Shown here: in pieces, positions 12,155 through 24,899 of the stretch
How the letters are laid out: every line of letters starts with the position of its first letter
Numbering within the stretch: position 1 is the first letter of the stretch
Source of the DNA: Oxyruncus cristatus
Taxonomy: Eukaryota > Chordata > Aves > Passeriformes > Cotingidae
Reading direction: 5' to 3'
DNA: 64,000 nt
Assembly: GCA_013399855.1 (NCBI GenBank)
Contig: VXAY01002913.1
Coordinates: forward strand, 1 to 64,000
Program-made: the position numbers and the translations under genes
Notes under the pieces: model-generated
What the model was told of the DNA's origin: nothing
Database searches by the model: none
Seen by the model: the letters and a program-made list of their open reading frames with translations, nothing else

Positions 12155-13392
12155 CTTTCTGGATTTCTAAGTTGTTCCTTTGATAAACGGTGGCTTTGAT
12201 TAACATATGTGAAAGGTTTGAGAAACAGAAATACAAAAGATTTAACAGAGACAAAGCCCAACTGTTTTTAGATGAAAGCGTCTTTCATCCAGGATGAGAG
12301 AAAGGGTGAAGGGCATATAGTAGGTTTCCCTTTGAGAAAGTAATTCTTTAGCTCCTAAATCTGAGGGTTCTTGCATCTCCCTTTGAAGCACCTGGTGCTT
12401 GCCTCAAGGCCAGTCTACTACTTCTGTGTTACCCTTAGCATGTGATGAACTCAGTGTCTGCTTGGTTGTGTGCATGGAAAGACGTGGGAAAAACATGGAC
12501 TTTACTCCTATATCTTCCCAATTACAGCAAAGATAGACTGTGTTCACTGACACCTTAGGTATCAAACTATGAGTTAAAGATGAATAAATACCAAGCATAT
12601 TTTACTGCAAAATTGCATTTATTCTTGCAAATGTCATGTCCAATTTCCAGTGAAGGAAGATGAAAATCATCATGTTGCACTTCAGATCCATTAACCTAGT
12701 GGATGTTTAGAAAACACCTGTATTTGATCCCCTTTAAAGCTCCATAAGTCACTGCTAAGAATATTTTATGACTTCTAGAACTCTGTGCTCTCTAGCATCA
12801 GTAGTTTGCAATTGTCCAGACAAAGAGAATTAAAGGCATTCATCAGAATCTGAAGGATCATTTGGTGCATTGGGTTTTCTTGCCAAGTGAAGCAGAGAGA
12901 TCTCACTAAAATTAATTTTATAATATCACTAAGGGAATATTCTCCTGATAGATTCAATATTTGGTGTTTTTTTAATAACTACTTTCTGGAGCCAAGATAA
13001 CTACCATACTTTTTATGCAGAGTTGTACATTGAGGAGACTGTGCTTCCATATCTTTGGCAAAGTATGTTTCCCCGTGTGTATTGATACAGCTTTTTATTC
13101 CATGCTGCTGCTTCCTTTATTCAGGATGGTACATTTAAAAATGGGAATTTGAGAATAGCTACTTACTCCCTCTAAGCCCTGCAGCATATAAACTAGACTG
13201 AAAGAGCCATGTGGCTGATTTTCACGCTCTCCTTGTCCTGTAATTTAGAAGTATCAGGAAAGAATGTTACTGTATCCCCACACTCTTCATTCTTCCTGTT
13301 TCGTAGCATTTTCCAGCCTTGACAGGGCAAAAGAGGGGTGCAGCAAGCAAAAACACTTTTGCCACAAGCTCATCTGAAAAAAGTCTTAGAAG

Positions 13393-13479
13393 CTTAATTT
13401 TTCCGTGTAGCTCAGCAGAGATCAGAAGCCAGCCTTAATTGTTCCGTGTAGCTCAGCAGAGATCAGAAGCCAGCCTTAA
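13393..13479. repeat. 41-bp tandem duplication
   Basis: A 41-bp unit (cttaatt..ttccgtgtagctcagc...) occurs twice head to tail. The 38-base cores at 13401-13438 and 13442-13479 are identical. A partial third start (cttaacttcc) follows. The near identity suggests a recent slippage or duplication event. Confidence 0.95.
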
Positions 13480-13654
13480 CTTCCAGGACCTAGGGGCCAA
13501 CTACTACTTTTCACATTTGGGCAATTTTTAATCATGGCAGAATGAGATGCAAAGAGATGGGTGATCAGAGAAGTAGCATCTTAATGTAAACACTGAAGCT
13601 GGGTGTAAGGTAATGGAAAAACAAACCACATTACTGTGTAATTTCCTTGGCTAT

Positions 13655-14227
13655 TTATTTACTTTTATTTTCATTTTTATATATGAAAATCATGAAAAAT
13701 ATACCCCAGTTCAAACCTGCTGTACTTCTCATAAAAGTTCCAGCCCACCCTTGGAAACATTCAAGGTCAGGTTGGGTGGGACTCCAAGAAACCTGATCCA
13801 GTTGAAGCTGTCCCTGCTTATTGTGGGGCGGTTGAACTAAATGAGCTTTAGAGGTCCCTTTCACCCAAACTATTCTATGATCTTCAGAATTGCAGCAAAA
13901 GCCTGGTGACATAGGAGACAAGGTCATGACACCAGTATACAGGGCTATCAAGTGCTCATAATGAAGCTGATGAGAAATTATATTTTCAAAATGTGACTTT
14001 TTTGAGTGAAAAACATTTAGGATTTTGCTAAGAGCTGGTCTACATTGCCAGTTTGATTTTTCAGGGTAATTGTTTCCCTTTTCTAAAGAAAATATATACT
14101 GAGCTTGATGTCCCCTCTTACCATACAAGGCTTTTCTCCAAATTGAATATGTTGATGGACCTTGAAACAGAAGAATTCTGGTGTTCTCCACTACACAGTT
14201 CTGGAAGTCTGATGGATTTACCATCAT
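13655..14227 (-). other. Long open frame of unknown meaning, partly antisense to CR1
   Basis: On the minus strand one frame is open from about 14485 down to 13655 (about 276 codons). The first ATG is at 14227, giving about 190 residues starting M-M-V-N-P-S. The C-terminal part (about 13742-13882) is read antisense through a CR1 tail. I recognise no domain, signal peptide or membrane segment, and see no splice, promoter or poly(A) context. It is probably chance, but it is the longest open frame outside simple repeats. Confidence 0.15.
13742..13882 (+). mobile_element. CR1 LINE 3' end
   Basis: Sense-oriented CR1 tail. It runs from 'ccttggaaacattcaaggtc' through 'gaggtccctttcacccaaac' and ends in tattctatgatct, a single decayed unit of the (ATTCTATG)n tail. 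It encodes only the last pol residues. Confidence 0.9.
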
Positions 14228-17067
14228 GTGAGGTCTGCCATGTTTCTGGCAAACATATTCTAGTGATTGTTCCTTAGCAGGTGCATCCCAACAAACCAAA
14301 ATGAAAACATGGCCTTGATGGAATGGATGAAAAAATCTGCTCCATGAACCACTGCTTTGGTGCAGTGCATCAAAGAACTGGTGACCAAATGCAGCTCTGC
14401 AGAATGCAGTGAATGCTATGTGAATATGATTATGGGCATGTAAGGAAAGACATAAAAAATAAGAGTTGGCAGAGAAGAAAAACAAGCAACAATAAAGTAT
14501 TTTGGAGTTTAGCCTTTTAATAAATGGAGTGGATGAAATTTTATATTTCTACTCTTGGCTTGTTTGCTCTGCAGCCATCACAGAACTGCCAGGTTCCTCA
14601 GTTTGTCCACCTGTAAAAATTTGCACACATAATATTGTGTGCAGATTGTGGTGCCCTTTTATTGCTTAGCATTGTATACCAAACCTCACTAGCCTGAAAA
14701 ATAAGGCAGCAGTCTAATTATATCATAAGTTCTGCCAAATTTTTGTTTTCATTTTTTCCCTTTTCAGACATCTTTATACATGCAATTCCTAATAGCTAGA
14801 GGTGTGGTAAACTTTTATTGGATTATTTCCTTTTGGAGAGTATAGTTTGATTATACGGAATTCAACTCACAGCAAATTGAAACTATACAGAATATAGGTC
14901 TGAATATATATTATTCTAATGCAACTTCTTGAAGGTCTAGTGACTGAAAGGCAGCTGCCATAAAGCCATATAACTCATTGTAACCTGATCTGAGGTATTT
15001 TGTACCCCCGATTGGATAGCTTTTTGTACTGCTTTTATGTATTTCAGTTGCTTAAAAAGCTTTCTTTTTATGTACCTGTGTTGAGGTTGATATGTGCTTA
15101 TATACTTTGATGTCAGTTCCTGTGTTTTTGTATTCCTGCCTATGGAGTACTTATTACTTGACCCAATAGGGCTGTAATACTATCCCTCAAAAAGTGAGTT
15201 AGAGACAGTTGCCATAAATCTGGTTTTGATCCCAGATATATGAGTGTAATCAATCAGCAGTTTCAGCCAGCAGACTTTAATGAATCATATGCTGTGGTCT
15301 ACTTTTGGTGGTTGTATAAGATATATTAATCAACAATCCATGCATGTTTAGAAAATACTAGACTCAGTCAGCCTTTACTTTGAGATTTTAATCTTTTACA
15401 TTGCTTTGATGATTATAACATCATTAAGTATAGAGGGTGGTTTGCTCATCATAGTCTGATGATTTGCTTATGATTTAATCAAGCACTAAATTCAGAGAGG
15501 AATGTGACTGCATCTAGCTCTCCTTACTATTTTTAAAGAGATGGGGGGCAGTCAATACTCCAGGAACATGACAGCTTTGCAATCATATTGCTTATATTTA
15601 AGTTTTTTGTAAAGATGTTCATTATGTGAAGTGTTTATGCTAAGGATGATTATGAAATCAGTGGTGAATAAGGGGCTGCCTTTTCCATTTATGAAGTCTT
15701 AATGGGACCCTGGACCACTCTTGCAATGTACAGCACAGCAGAGTATCAAGACAGTCGCAAGGTGGTGTTCTGAAAAACTTCATATGCCATTTGAGGAGCT
15801 GGTAATGAAGGTGTCTGCTTAGAGGAGATTAATTTCACTGATTGGTGTCAGACAGAAACATACTCTGCTCTGACTGATATAGGGAGAAACGTGCCTTAAC
15901 CTGAAAGATCCTACAAGAATTGACAATATCAGTTTTTAAAAATTTTTCAAAGTATTTGGAAAGAATTTTTTTGTTTGAAATTTAAGAGCAATATGAAATT
16001 GTTCACACAAATTCAATAGTAATCTCTGCATATAGAGTTAGCCAGAAGACATGTTGATAGCAAAAATGAAATTGATTTCATAAGGTTTTTGTTGAAAGAG
16101 GTTGTAGAGTAGCATTGGCTTTATCAGTTCATCAGTTGCCAGTGTAGCTTTCAGGTTCCTTATTTATTATCCTATTTCACATTTAATCTATACCCAGTTT
16201 CCATCGCACATAGCAGCTAAAAGTCCAGATATCAGTGATCATTTTTGAATTACCTCATTCCAGAATTTTCTGACTAATTATCACTACTTTGGCTTCAGCC
16301 ATGAGGTGTGATCTAACTAAAATTATTATCTTGTTGAGATAAGCAAGACCAAAACATACTTTACTAATTCTCATAAACAAGCTGTGACGTGTAAATAGCT
16401 ACACTGCCCACATGGTGCTCCTCTGTCAGAGAATCAACATTCCCGAACAGAGTCCGAAGAAGTGGACAGGCATAATTTTCAGTCACTTTGTCTCTTGGTC
16501 TAGCATATTGTCTTAAAAAAAGCTTAAAACGGATTTGTGCTACAATTGCAGACCACGGACATGAGTGTCTGAGGCTCGTGTCTACTCTAGTTAATCTTCA
16601 AATTACTACCTCCAACCAACCTCATTATGTTGGATTATTATAAGAGCATTTCAGGTAGCAAACCTACTATGATAAATGTCTACGTGAAGATAGCATCTTC
16701 TTATTGAATAGACTTGCTCTCTGAGTGTATTCTGAGATTCATGTCCTCCCTTTTGTTATTGAAACATCTCTTTTTGCTAGTTTTTATCTCTATTTCTCTT
16801 TCAAAGCTTGAAGAGAGCAATGAGAGCACTTTGAGAGATTGATGATATGCTTTCTTTTATGTTATCAGTCTTTTTGACCCAGTAGACAATTGTTTACAAT
16901 AGAAGCTAAATAAAATTGATTGGGAATTGTTACAAGAATATGACTGAGGTGCTACATTTGTAAAGGAATAAAGGAAATTAGTCACTCAATGACTAATATA
17001 AGCATTAGTAGCTAGATGTGCTGAAGCCTCAGACCTCAAGCTGTGAACTTTTTCCTAGACATGCTGA
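13883..17067. other. Intergenic, no recognised feature
   Basis: Apart from the 5' part of the open frame noted above, this 3.2 kb holds nothing I recognise. Confidence 0.55.
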
Positions 17068-17442
17068 GCTTTTCAGTTTCCCGTCCTCTGCCAGCAGGGA
17101 GATGCACAAGAAACTGGTAAGGAGCATGACTAGGACATCTGCCCCGAACTGGCCAAAGGGATATTCCATGCCATGGAATGTCATGCTCAGTATATAAACA
17201 GTGGGGAGCTGGCTGGGAGCTGTTGATCACTGCTCAGGGACGGACTGAGCATCAGTCAGCATGTGGTGAGCGACTGTATTGTGTATTACTTATAGTATTA
17301 TTATATTTTATTTTGTTTCAGTTATAAAACTTCTCTTATCTCAACCCACAGGGTTTACTTTTTTTCCTGATTCTCCTCCTCACTGGGGATTGAGTGAGCA
17401 GCTGTGTGGTAACTATTTGCTGGCTGGGGTTAAGCCACAATA
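17068..17442 (+). mobile_element. 5'-truncated solo LTR, TGTCCTGG family
   Basis: Aligns by eye with the 3' two-thirds of the LTRs at 23691 and 25754. Shared blocks include cagtttcccgt, 'ggccaaagggatattccatg', the TATA box tatataaa at 17191-17198, 'atcactgctcaggg', and the end 'ctggctggggttaagccac'. About 190 bp of the LTR 5' end is missing. There is no primer-binding site or internal sequence beyond the end, so this is a solo or fragmentary LTR. Confidence 0.85.
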
Positions 17443-20400
17443 ACTCTGTATGATAAATACATCCTGTTTTCATACCCTTCCTGGTGAATACAAACCTTAA
17501 TGTTTCCCAGTTCAGTTCCTATGAAATGAAAACAGTTGCTAAGGTAGTCAATTAAAAGGGAGTTTAAAATAGGGAAAGAAAGCATTTTTAGGACAGGAAT
17601 GTTTTCAGTTTTTTTCCTTTTCTTTTCTATTTTTCTTCCTTTTCTTTGGCTGGCTTTGTTTTTCTAAAAAGGCAGTATACCTTCGGAGAGGAATGTAATC
17701 AAACTAAAGAGCAGTGTTTTGCTCAACCTCAGCCTGTTTCTGTAGGGATTTTAAACAGAAATATTGCATCACTGAATGGCTCAAGGTAAAGCAGGCAACT
17801 CTCACTTTCTTGTTTTTATAGTCTAAGCTGAGTGCTATGAAAATAGTAAATGCTTGGCACTGACACTAAAAAAACTGATTAAAATAATCACCCCTTTTAT
17901 TTCTTCCTAAGTCATCTTAAGATAATATTAAAATTATCACCTTCCATTTTGATTAAGGTATCAGAATCATATTTGTTATTCTTATCCTGCTTCTGTAGCA
18001 TTTCCATTCAACAATATTTAGTGTCCCTACATGTTACTGGCAGAGTTTACTAATTAGTTGTGATTTGTATTAGCACTATTCTCTACAATTTGGGTCTATT
18101 CTTCTTTAATTGAAATATTATCTGAGTTCATAAAATACATATATTTTTTAAAACGTATAACTTAAGAGCGATAAGACATTTTTATTTAAATGTACTATGT
18201 TCTTAATGATCCCTTTATGAATATGCCCTCTTTTTACATAGCCCAAAAACTTCAGTAGTGATAGACCACACCATGCTACATAGGATATTCTGAAAAAAAA
18301 AAAAATGATGGGCTGGGTTCTTATCTTCTGGCATAAATCACCTTATTTGCAATGACATCAGTAGTGTTGTTTCAGTTTACATCACTGAAGCTGTGACCAA
18401 GTGTCTTTTAAGATATCTTTAAAGGTAAATTCAGACATGTTTCATAGGACAGCTTTTTAATACAGTTTTTTTTGTTCACCCACCTTTAGCCATATAATTT
18501 AATTTCCTTATGTATTATGTCAAAACGTTCTTTCTGAGAATTACTTGGTGGATCTGTTTGGTCTCACTAATCGGGACAGATACATCACTGGCTACCACAC
18601 ATTTCTGTACATTTAGTTTTATTCCTCATTGTTATTTTAGATTCAAATAATACTTCATTTATCACTTAATCTTTCAATAACTTTTCATTTGGAAGTGCAC
18701 AAATGAGCAGGCTTTCTTTCTTTCTTTTTCTTGTCTCAGTTTTCATTTATTTGTTCGTATTTAAAATGCATACTCTCAGTTGCTAGCACAGAGCAGTTGT
18801 GGAGCTACCTGAGGCATTGACAAAGGCTTGCTAGTATTATGTGTTGATAAATCTGAAACTGCATAAAATTTGAAAATATTAATAATAATATTCTCAAAAT
18901 GCTGATGCCTGGCATTCTGACTTTCAGTACAGTCAATAGACTGTATCTGTTTTTGGATAAGTCTGCATTCCATGACACTAGCTATTTAAGGATTGAAAAC
19001 TCAGCAAACAAAGCACACATGACAGAAAAAGGTGCTGTTAATGCCTTAATTAAGGTTTTGTGACTCATGATAATAAGTAAGGAAGTGAGAACAGGTAATT
19101 TGTAGGAACTTCCTACGTGATTTGTTGGAGCTTTAAAAATGACATGTAAAACGTATTTTTGACCATATGCAGCTACCTGGAATTACTAAGGAAGGAAAAG
19201 GAGGCTTTCAGTTTTTCTTATCTTGTTTGTCTCTAACAGATTTCCATGCTATAGTTCCCCTCATGGCAATACTTAAGTGAAACTCTTTTGACTATAATGA
19301 ATGTAATCTTGATATCCATGAGAAGAAAATTAGGCTCATAATTAGGAGGCAAGACTTGCCTGTTGAAGTAAAAGTTTTTAGTGTTGACCTGACAAGCATA
19401 TTGGAGTAACTGAACATTTTCAATATTGCACACTGAATATTCTCTTAAACAAAGAGGAATCATTTAGTATTAAATTGCTTTTCTAGTAGGGTCTTTAAAA
19501 TAATGAGATGATCTCTCTCAAGTCAGAGACAGATATATGCAGAAATGATCATGGTAGCATCCCTTAAAATCCCTAAAATCCCTTACCATTCTTCCTGCAC
19601 AGCTAACAGAGTAGAGCATCGGTGTGTTTCTCATTATTTTCATTCGAAGGTGGGAAAATCCAGAGCTGTATGCAAGGCTTCCTCAGCAAGTGCAGACCAA
19701 ATTGTTTTCCCTGTATTTAAGCATCCAATAGAATTTCCCAACTAACCATAGTGTTTTTTAGGTCTATGTCTATGTCTTTACTGTTTAAATTGCAATATCT
19801 TTGGCTATTGATTGCTTTCAAAGAGGCAACTGTACTGTAATGTTGAGGAAGAACAGGTTGTTTGCATTTTAGATTTGCTTTTGTATAGGGTTTTTTCGTT
19901 GGTAGGGGGAAAGAGCTTAGGGAAATTAACACTGGTTTTTGAAAAGAACCCCCGAGTTTAAAATGTGCATGAACAATTTGATTGTAATTGCTGATTTTAA
20001 AATAGGAAAAAAAAAAACCTTGACTTTTTATATTTGAATCAAAGATATGGTTGTAAATTTGATAAATTTCATCTCTTTTCTTCTCCCCCATTGTATTATT
20101 AGAGAAAAGCAGATTATGAGGCTTATCTCTATTTTTACTTTTTTTTAATATATAGCAAACAGGGGTTTGGTCCATGTCCTCTGTGTTAGCAGCAGTTAGG
20201 AAATTATCTTTGTAAAGTTTGAGATTTATGTCTCAAGTGCATCTTAGTCAAGTACTCAGAGTTCATGATGTTAATGGCATTCAAATTTCCAGCTCTTTGT
20301 CTTTTTTCTCCAATCCATCTCTCTGGACACAAAATTTGTACCTTTTTTTAGCTCTCAGGAGCAGTATTTTCAGATGCTCTTTGTTTGATCTATTTGACCT

Positions 20401-21650
20401 GTTCTTAGGCAGGTGTTTTTGTCTGAAAGATCAAAAATTTGTTCACTTTAATTTTAGCCTACATCATGTTACCAGAACTTTGGGTAAATTGAATCGAAAA
20501 ACTTGCTGTTTCAGTTTGGAAAGACCAAAAGACTGAAGAGAGAATACTGGAGAGAATAAAGGATTGATCTCTATAGTTCACATAGCATAGGTAATTGGAG
20601 TACTTTAATCCTATCCAGTTTTTAGCTAAATATAAGAGTGCAACCTGAATTTAAGTACCTTGCTGAAATATTCATTCTAGATATTTTCTGTAAATATATA
20701 CATTTAATATTACATTTAGGTATTTATTATGTATTAATTAGGTAGTATTAGGTATTAGGTATTATTAGGTGTTAATTTACATTAATACCTTTAATATTAC
20801 AAACAGTGAAGGATATCAGGAAAAACAGATAAAACATCTTTAACAAAAATACCACCAACCAAAAAGTTTGATTTGTTAGAGGTCAATTACATTCTAGCCA
20901 ACAAATGACAGAAAGAGACTGAGAATTAGTTTATGTCTGCATATATTTATGTTTGACTGAAATCAGTGGAAAAACCCCATGACTTTTAGGGAAGTCAGTA
21001 TTTTAAGATAATATTTAGTCGAATTAGACAGCTTTTAAGACCAAGAGGAACCAATAAGAACTTTTCTAGCGTACTCCAAAATGCGGACTGTAAGATTTAA
21101 CTCCAGGACATCTGCACTGAATCTTGTAAGTATATTTGGTTGAAACTTGTGAAGTTATTTAGCTGTTGCAGAAGAACGAATAACATCTAGACCCCTGGCT
21201 GAATTGTGTGGGCTCTGCAAGGAGACAGGACAGGAATAAAAATTGTAAAGGCATATTTTTATCTTTGAGGTAAATAGATCTGACTCTGAATAAACACAGC
21301 AATGAAATCTGTTGAGTAGGAAGGTGCAATTTTTATGTAATCACTTTTGGAATAGAACTTCCAATATTCTATACAGTTATCCATTTTTTAAGTTAAGTGA
21401 GTGCCATCTGACTTTAAGTACCTTTTTGAGATGTCCATTTCAAATCTTTTTTCTAAAATAATGCATTCACCTTTACCACTTGACCTTTCAGTGTAAACCT
21501 GAGTGCTCTCTTCATATCTCCTTGTTCTCACAGTAGCAGTTTAAATTTTACTGTCACCTTTTTTAGGACTTCAGCACTTCAGTACTGTCATCTCTCCTTA
21601 AACATTTCTCCAGACTATCTCTCTTCCTGATTCTAATGTGAATCAATGAG
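17443..21650. other. Intergenic, no recognised gene
   Basis: Contains only small simple repeats, including (TTTC)n at 18712-18733 and short poly(A) runs near 18292 and 20005. No exon or transposon end was recognised. Confidence 0.55.
20716..20780. repeat. Short AT-rich TTAGGTA-type repeat
   Basis: Irregular units of attaggt, ggtatta and gtattaatt recur about seven times. It is not telomeric, because the TTAGGG unit is absent. Confidence 0.7.
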
Positions 21651-22360
21651 TCATAGAATCAGATGGGTTGGAAAGGACCTCTGAGATCATCAAGTCCAAC
21701 CCTTGATCCAACACCACTGCGGTTACTAGACTATGGAACTAAGTGCCACGTCCAGCCTCATCTTGAAAACCTCCAGGGACGGAAAATCCACCACTTCCCT
21801 GGGCAGCCCATTCCAATGCCTGATTACTCTCTCTGTAAAGAACTTCTTACTATTATCTAACCTAAACCTCCCCTGGCACAGCTTAAGGCCATGCCCTTTT
21901 GTGTTAGTGATAGCTGCCTGGGAGAAGAGACCAACCCCCACCTGGCTACAACCTCCTTTCAGGTAGTTGTAGAGAGTGATAAGGTCTCCCCTGAGCCTTC
22001 TCTTCTCCAGGCTAAACAACCCCAGCTCCCTCAGCCTCTCCTCATAGGACTTGTGCTCAAGTCCCTTCACCAGCCTCGTTGCTCTTCTCTGGACCTGCTC
22101 CAGCACCTCAATATCCCTCCTGAACTGAGGGGCCCAGAACTGGACACAGCACTCCAGGTGTGGCCTCACCAGTGCTGAGTACAGGGGCAGAATCACCTCC
22201 CTGTTCCTGCTGGCCACACTGTTCCTGATACAGGCCAGGATGCCATTGGCCTTCTTGGCCACCTGGGCACACTGCTGGCTCATGTTCAGCTTCCTGTCAA
22301 TCAGTACCCCCAGATCCCTTTCTGCCTGGCTGCTCTCCAGCCACTCTGTGCCCAGCCTGA
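21651..22360 (-). mobile_element. CR1 LINE, 5'-truncated, well preserved
   Basis: The + strand starts tcatagaatcagatgggttg, the reverse complement of the CR1 tail, and about 710 bp of antisense CR1 follows, ending abruptly after cccagcctga. The element therefore runs right to left and is 5'-truncated. It is clearly less decayed than the other CR1 copies here, since its pol C-terminal frame is still open. Confidence 0.95.
21726..22283 (-). pseudogene. CR1 pol (ORF2) C-terminal fragment, frame intact
   Basis: An open frame of 185 codons covers the C-terminal region of the CR1 ORF2 protein, downstream of the reverse-transcriptase catalytic box. Visible family signatures in order are S-Q-Q-C-A near residue 2, [13 protein letters not shown] near 47, V-Q-R-R-A-T near 64, [13 protein letters not shown] near 79, and [10 protein letters not shown] near 156. 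The endonuclease and the catalytic reverse-transcriptase motifs are missing because the insertion is 5'-truncated, so the fragment cannot act. The ATG is just an internal methionine. The lack of stops indicates a fairly recent insertion. Confidence 0.9.
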
Positions 22361-23452
22361 AGTGTATATCTCTTTATTTTCTTTATCACTTTATTTGGCT
22401 TGTTATCTCTTTTTTGTTTGCCCACTGAAAATGCATACTGTCTTTCAAATAACATGTAACTCATGTGGAAGAATAAACTGCCATTAAGATTGAGAACATT
22501 GTGTTCTGATAGTACTCTTTGCACTCGCCTTCTCTACTCTTGGAGAATCTGCCTTTGATAAGAAGTCAAAAATCTGAGTGTACCACTGCATGCAAATTCT
22601 TCCTATTTCCCACTGCATTTGACAGGTCACAACTGTTTATATTTACCTTCGAGCATTTATTTTGTTCAAGCATACAACTCTCAATAAAACATTGTATTCC
22701 TCTTCTGAATCTGCTCATCTGCCTCATTTCTCTACATTTGTTTAACTTCATCTGTTTCCTTTTAAATGCAGCATTAACTGATTTTACATGGTCTAATATG
22801 CATGAACTGTTAATGGCATTATAACTTTCTCCTCACAAAATTCAACATAAAGCACTTGTCCCCAACTTCTGGTCTATTGTCAGGCTTTCACACGGACCCT
22901 AATAACTTTTATTCATTACTTCCTTATTCCTAAATTTGCCAGTGAATGCGGTGATAACTTTAAAGAAAACTCACTATTTACCTGACAGTGCAACTCTTAC
23001 TAGGAACTGAAAGGTCTTTTGTTCTATAGTTACTGAATTTCAGAAGAGAAACTAATTTTAACACCTCCTACCTTTACTATAAACAGCCCAAAACTTTTTT
23101 GCACCACATATCATAACAGGATTTTAAAAGTCCTTAAAAAAATTAGTCAGTGGTTTACTTAGAAAAAATACTAAAATTTTCCCAGCATTTTTTTTCCAGA
23201 AAATTCTCCCAAATATTTGGATTGTGTTTGTTTTCATTAAATTTTTGATGTGAAATTTCAAAGAAATACAGCGAATTTGGGTTTAACCGATGTCTCTCAG
23301 GTGCAGGACAACAGTGCCAGTGGAAAGGAAGGGGAAATGGCAGAAAATTGCAATTAACACACAGTTGTTTATTGTACAGTATATTCTGCTTTGTTTCTAC
23401 TGTATTTTTACTGGAAAAAGCCACCAAAAAAGCCCACACATGTCCCCATCAC
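22361..23452. other. Intergenic, no recognised feature
   Basis: AT-rich. No repeat or gene recognised before the decamer satellite. Confidence 0.55.
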
Positions 23453-23524
23453 CTTATATCAGCTTATATCAGCTCGTATCAGCTCATATTGTCTTATATC
23501 AGCTCATATTGTCTTATATCAGCT
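23453..23524. repeat. Decamer tandem repeat with 20-bp higher order
   Basis: Seven 10-bp units of the types cttatatcag and ctcatattgt. The last four alternate, giving a 20-bp higher-order unit (ctcatattgt + cttatatcag). One unit is ctcgtatcag. Confidence 0.95.
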
Positions 23525-23690
23525 GTTGAAATGTAGGAGCTGCCTTGCTCAGTGATAAGGTGTCTCTGCTCGTTGATAATGTTTCACAATGTGAGTTGAC
23601 ATCTCTAGCTCCTTTAAGGCTTTTGCAGGAACTCAGTGTTAAACATCCACACAAGGACGGAGTGGTGATGTTAAGACAGAGAGGGATATT

Positions 23691-24261
23691 TGTCCTGGTT
23701 TCAGCTGGGAGGGAGTTATTTTCTCTAGTAGGTGGCATAGTGCTGTATTTTGAATTTAGTATGAGAATAATGCCGATAACACACTGATGTTTTAGTTCTT
23801 GCTAAGTAAAGCTTATTCTATATCAAGGACTTTTCAGTTTCCCGTGCTCTGCCAGTGAAGAGGCACAGAAGAATCTGGGAGGGAGTATGGCCAGGGCAGC
23901 TGACATGGACTGGCCAGAGGGATATTCCGTTCCATACAACATCATGCCTAGTACATAAACTGGGGGTATTTTAGCCAGAAGCTGCTGATTACTGCTCAGG
24001 GACGGGATGGGATCGGTCAGTGGGTGGTGAGCAAATGGTCAGCGGGTGGTGAGTGCATCAATTATTTTTCTTGGGGTTTAATTTTATTTCTCTTTTTCCT
24101 TTTAAATTATTTTTACCATTACTATTATTATTAAACTGTTCTTATATCAATGTACATATTTTACATTTTTCCAGTTCCACTCCTGGTTCCACTGGGGGTG
24201 GGAGAAGCATGAGCATGTGGCTGTTTAATTCTTAGTTACCAGCTGGGGTTAAACCATGGCA
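23691..24261 (+). mobile_element. 5' LTR of decayed ERV
   Basis: Begins TGTCCTGGTTTCAG and ends accatggca. Shares its blocks with the 3' LTR: 'gataacacactgat', cagtttcccgtgctctgcc, 'actggcc..agggatattcc', 'ctgctcaggg' and 'ccagctggggtt'. The TATA box at the expected position (about 23952) is weak (tacataaac). Confidence 0.88.
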
Positions 24262-24269
24262 GTCCTTTT

Positions 24270-24287
24270 TGGTGCCCAGTGTGGGGC
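24270..24287 (+). other. ERV primer-binding site
   Basis: Reads TGGTGCCCAGTGTGGGGC, eight bases after the LTR end. It differs from the lysine-tRNA type site as I recall it at three positions, all transitions, which fits CpG-type decay. Confidence 0.65.
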
Positions 24288-24649
24288 ACAGAGGATTGTG
24301 ATAACAACAGATCTGACCAGAAAGTGTTAAAACAAATTTGTTTTAAGCATTCGTTGTACTAATTCTAAAGTCCCTGGTCACAATGCTGATTTATTTGCTC
24401 TTAGAGTTTCTGCATGTGTGTTCATGTAATACCTTAGTTGCTGCATATGTTCCTGGTTGTGGTGTCTATCCTCCTTGTGTCCTGGGCTAAGGTTATTATT
24501 TTGTTGTTCTCTGCAATACTGGCTTATGATATGGTAGAATCGCGGGTCGCAAAACTTATTTAATCTGTGTGCTCAGCATTGCCGTCACCTCTTTGTTTCG
24601 GGAGCCATCTGTTGGAAACTACTAATAATTACACCTTTCGCCTTTTCCA

Positions 24650-24716
24650 CTTTCTTCCTAGTTCTTTCTTCCTTCCCTCCTTCCTTCCTAATCCTTCCTT
24701 CCTTCCTTCTTTCTCC
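24650..24716. repeat. (CTTC)n microsatellite inside the ERV leader
   Basis: Imperfect cttc/ttcc units broken by cctaatc. It probably expanded from a pyrimidine-rich stretch of the retroviral leader. Confidence 0.9.
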
Positions 24717-24899
24717 TGGCTGATTATAGTGGCATATGAGATTTTTAAAGGTATTGAATCCTTTGAATTCTTTGAATCCTATAATCCTATTCATCCTTTG
24801 AATAACCGTAAAACAAACCTGGTCCTTCTGCAAGGATCTGTTGTTGAATATGGTTCAGATCTTGTTTAGGGTTAAGTAAATATCTGTGACATGGTACTC

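Noticed and set aside
13401..13438. tRNA-like A-box (gtgtagctcagc) in the tandem duplication
   Set aside because: No B-box, acceptor-stem pairing or anticodon arm follows, so it is not a tRNA gene or a clear tRNA-derived SINE.
20716..20780. Possible interstitial telomeric repeat
   Set aside because: Units are TTAGGTA-like and irregular; TTAGGG is absent.
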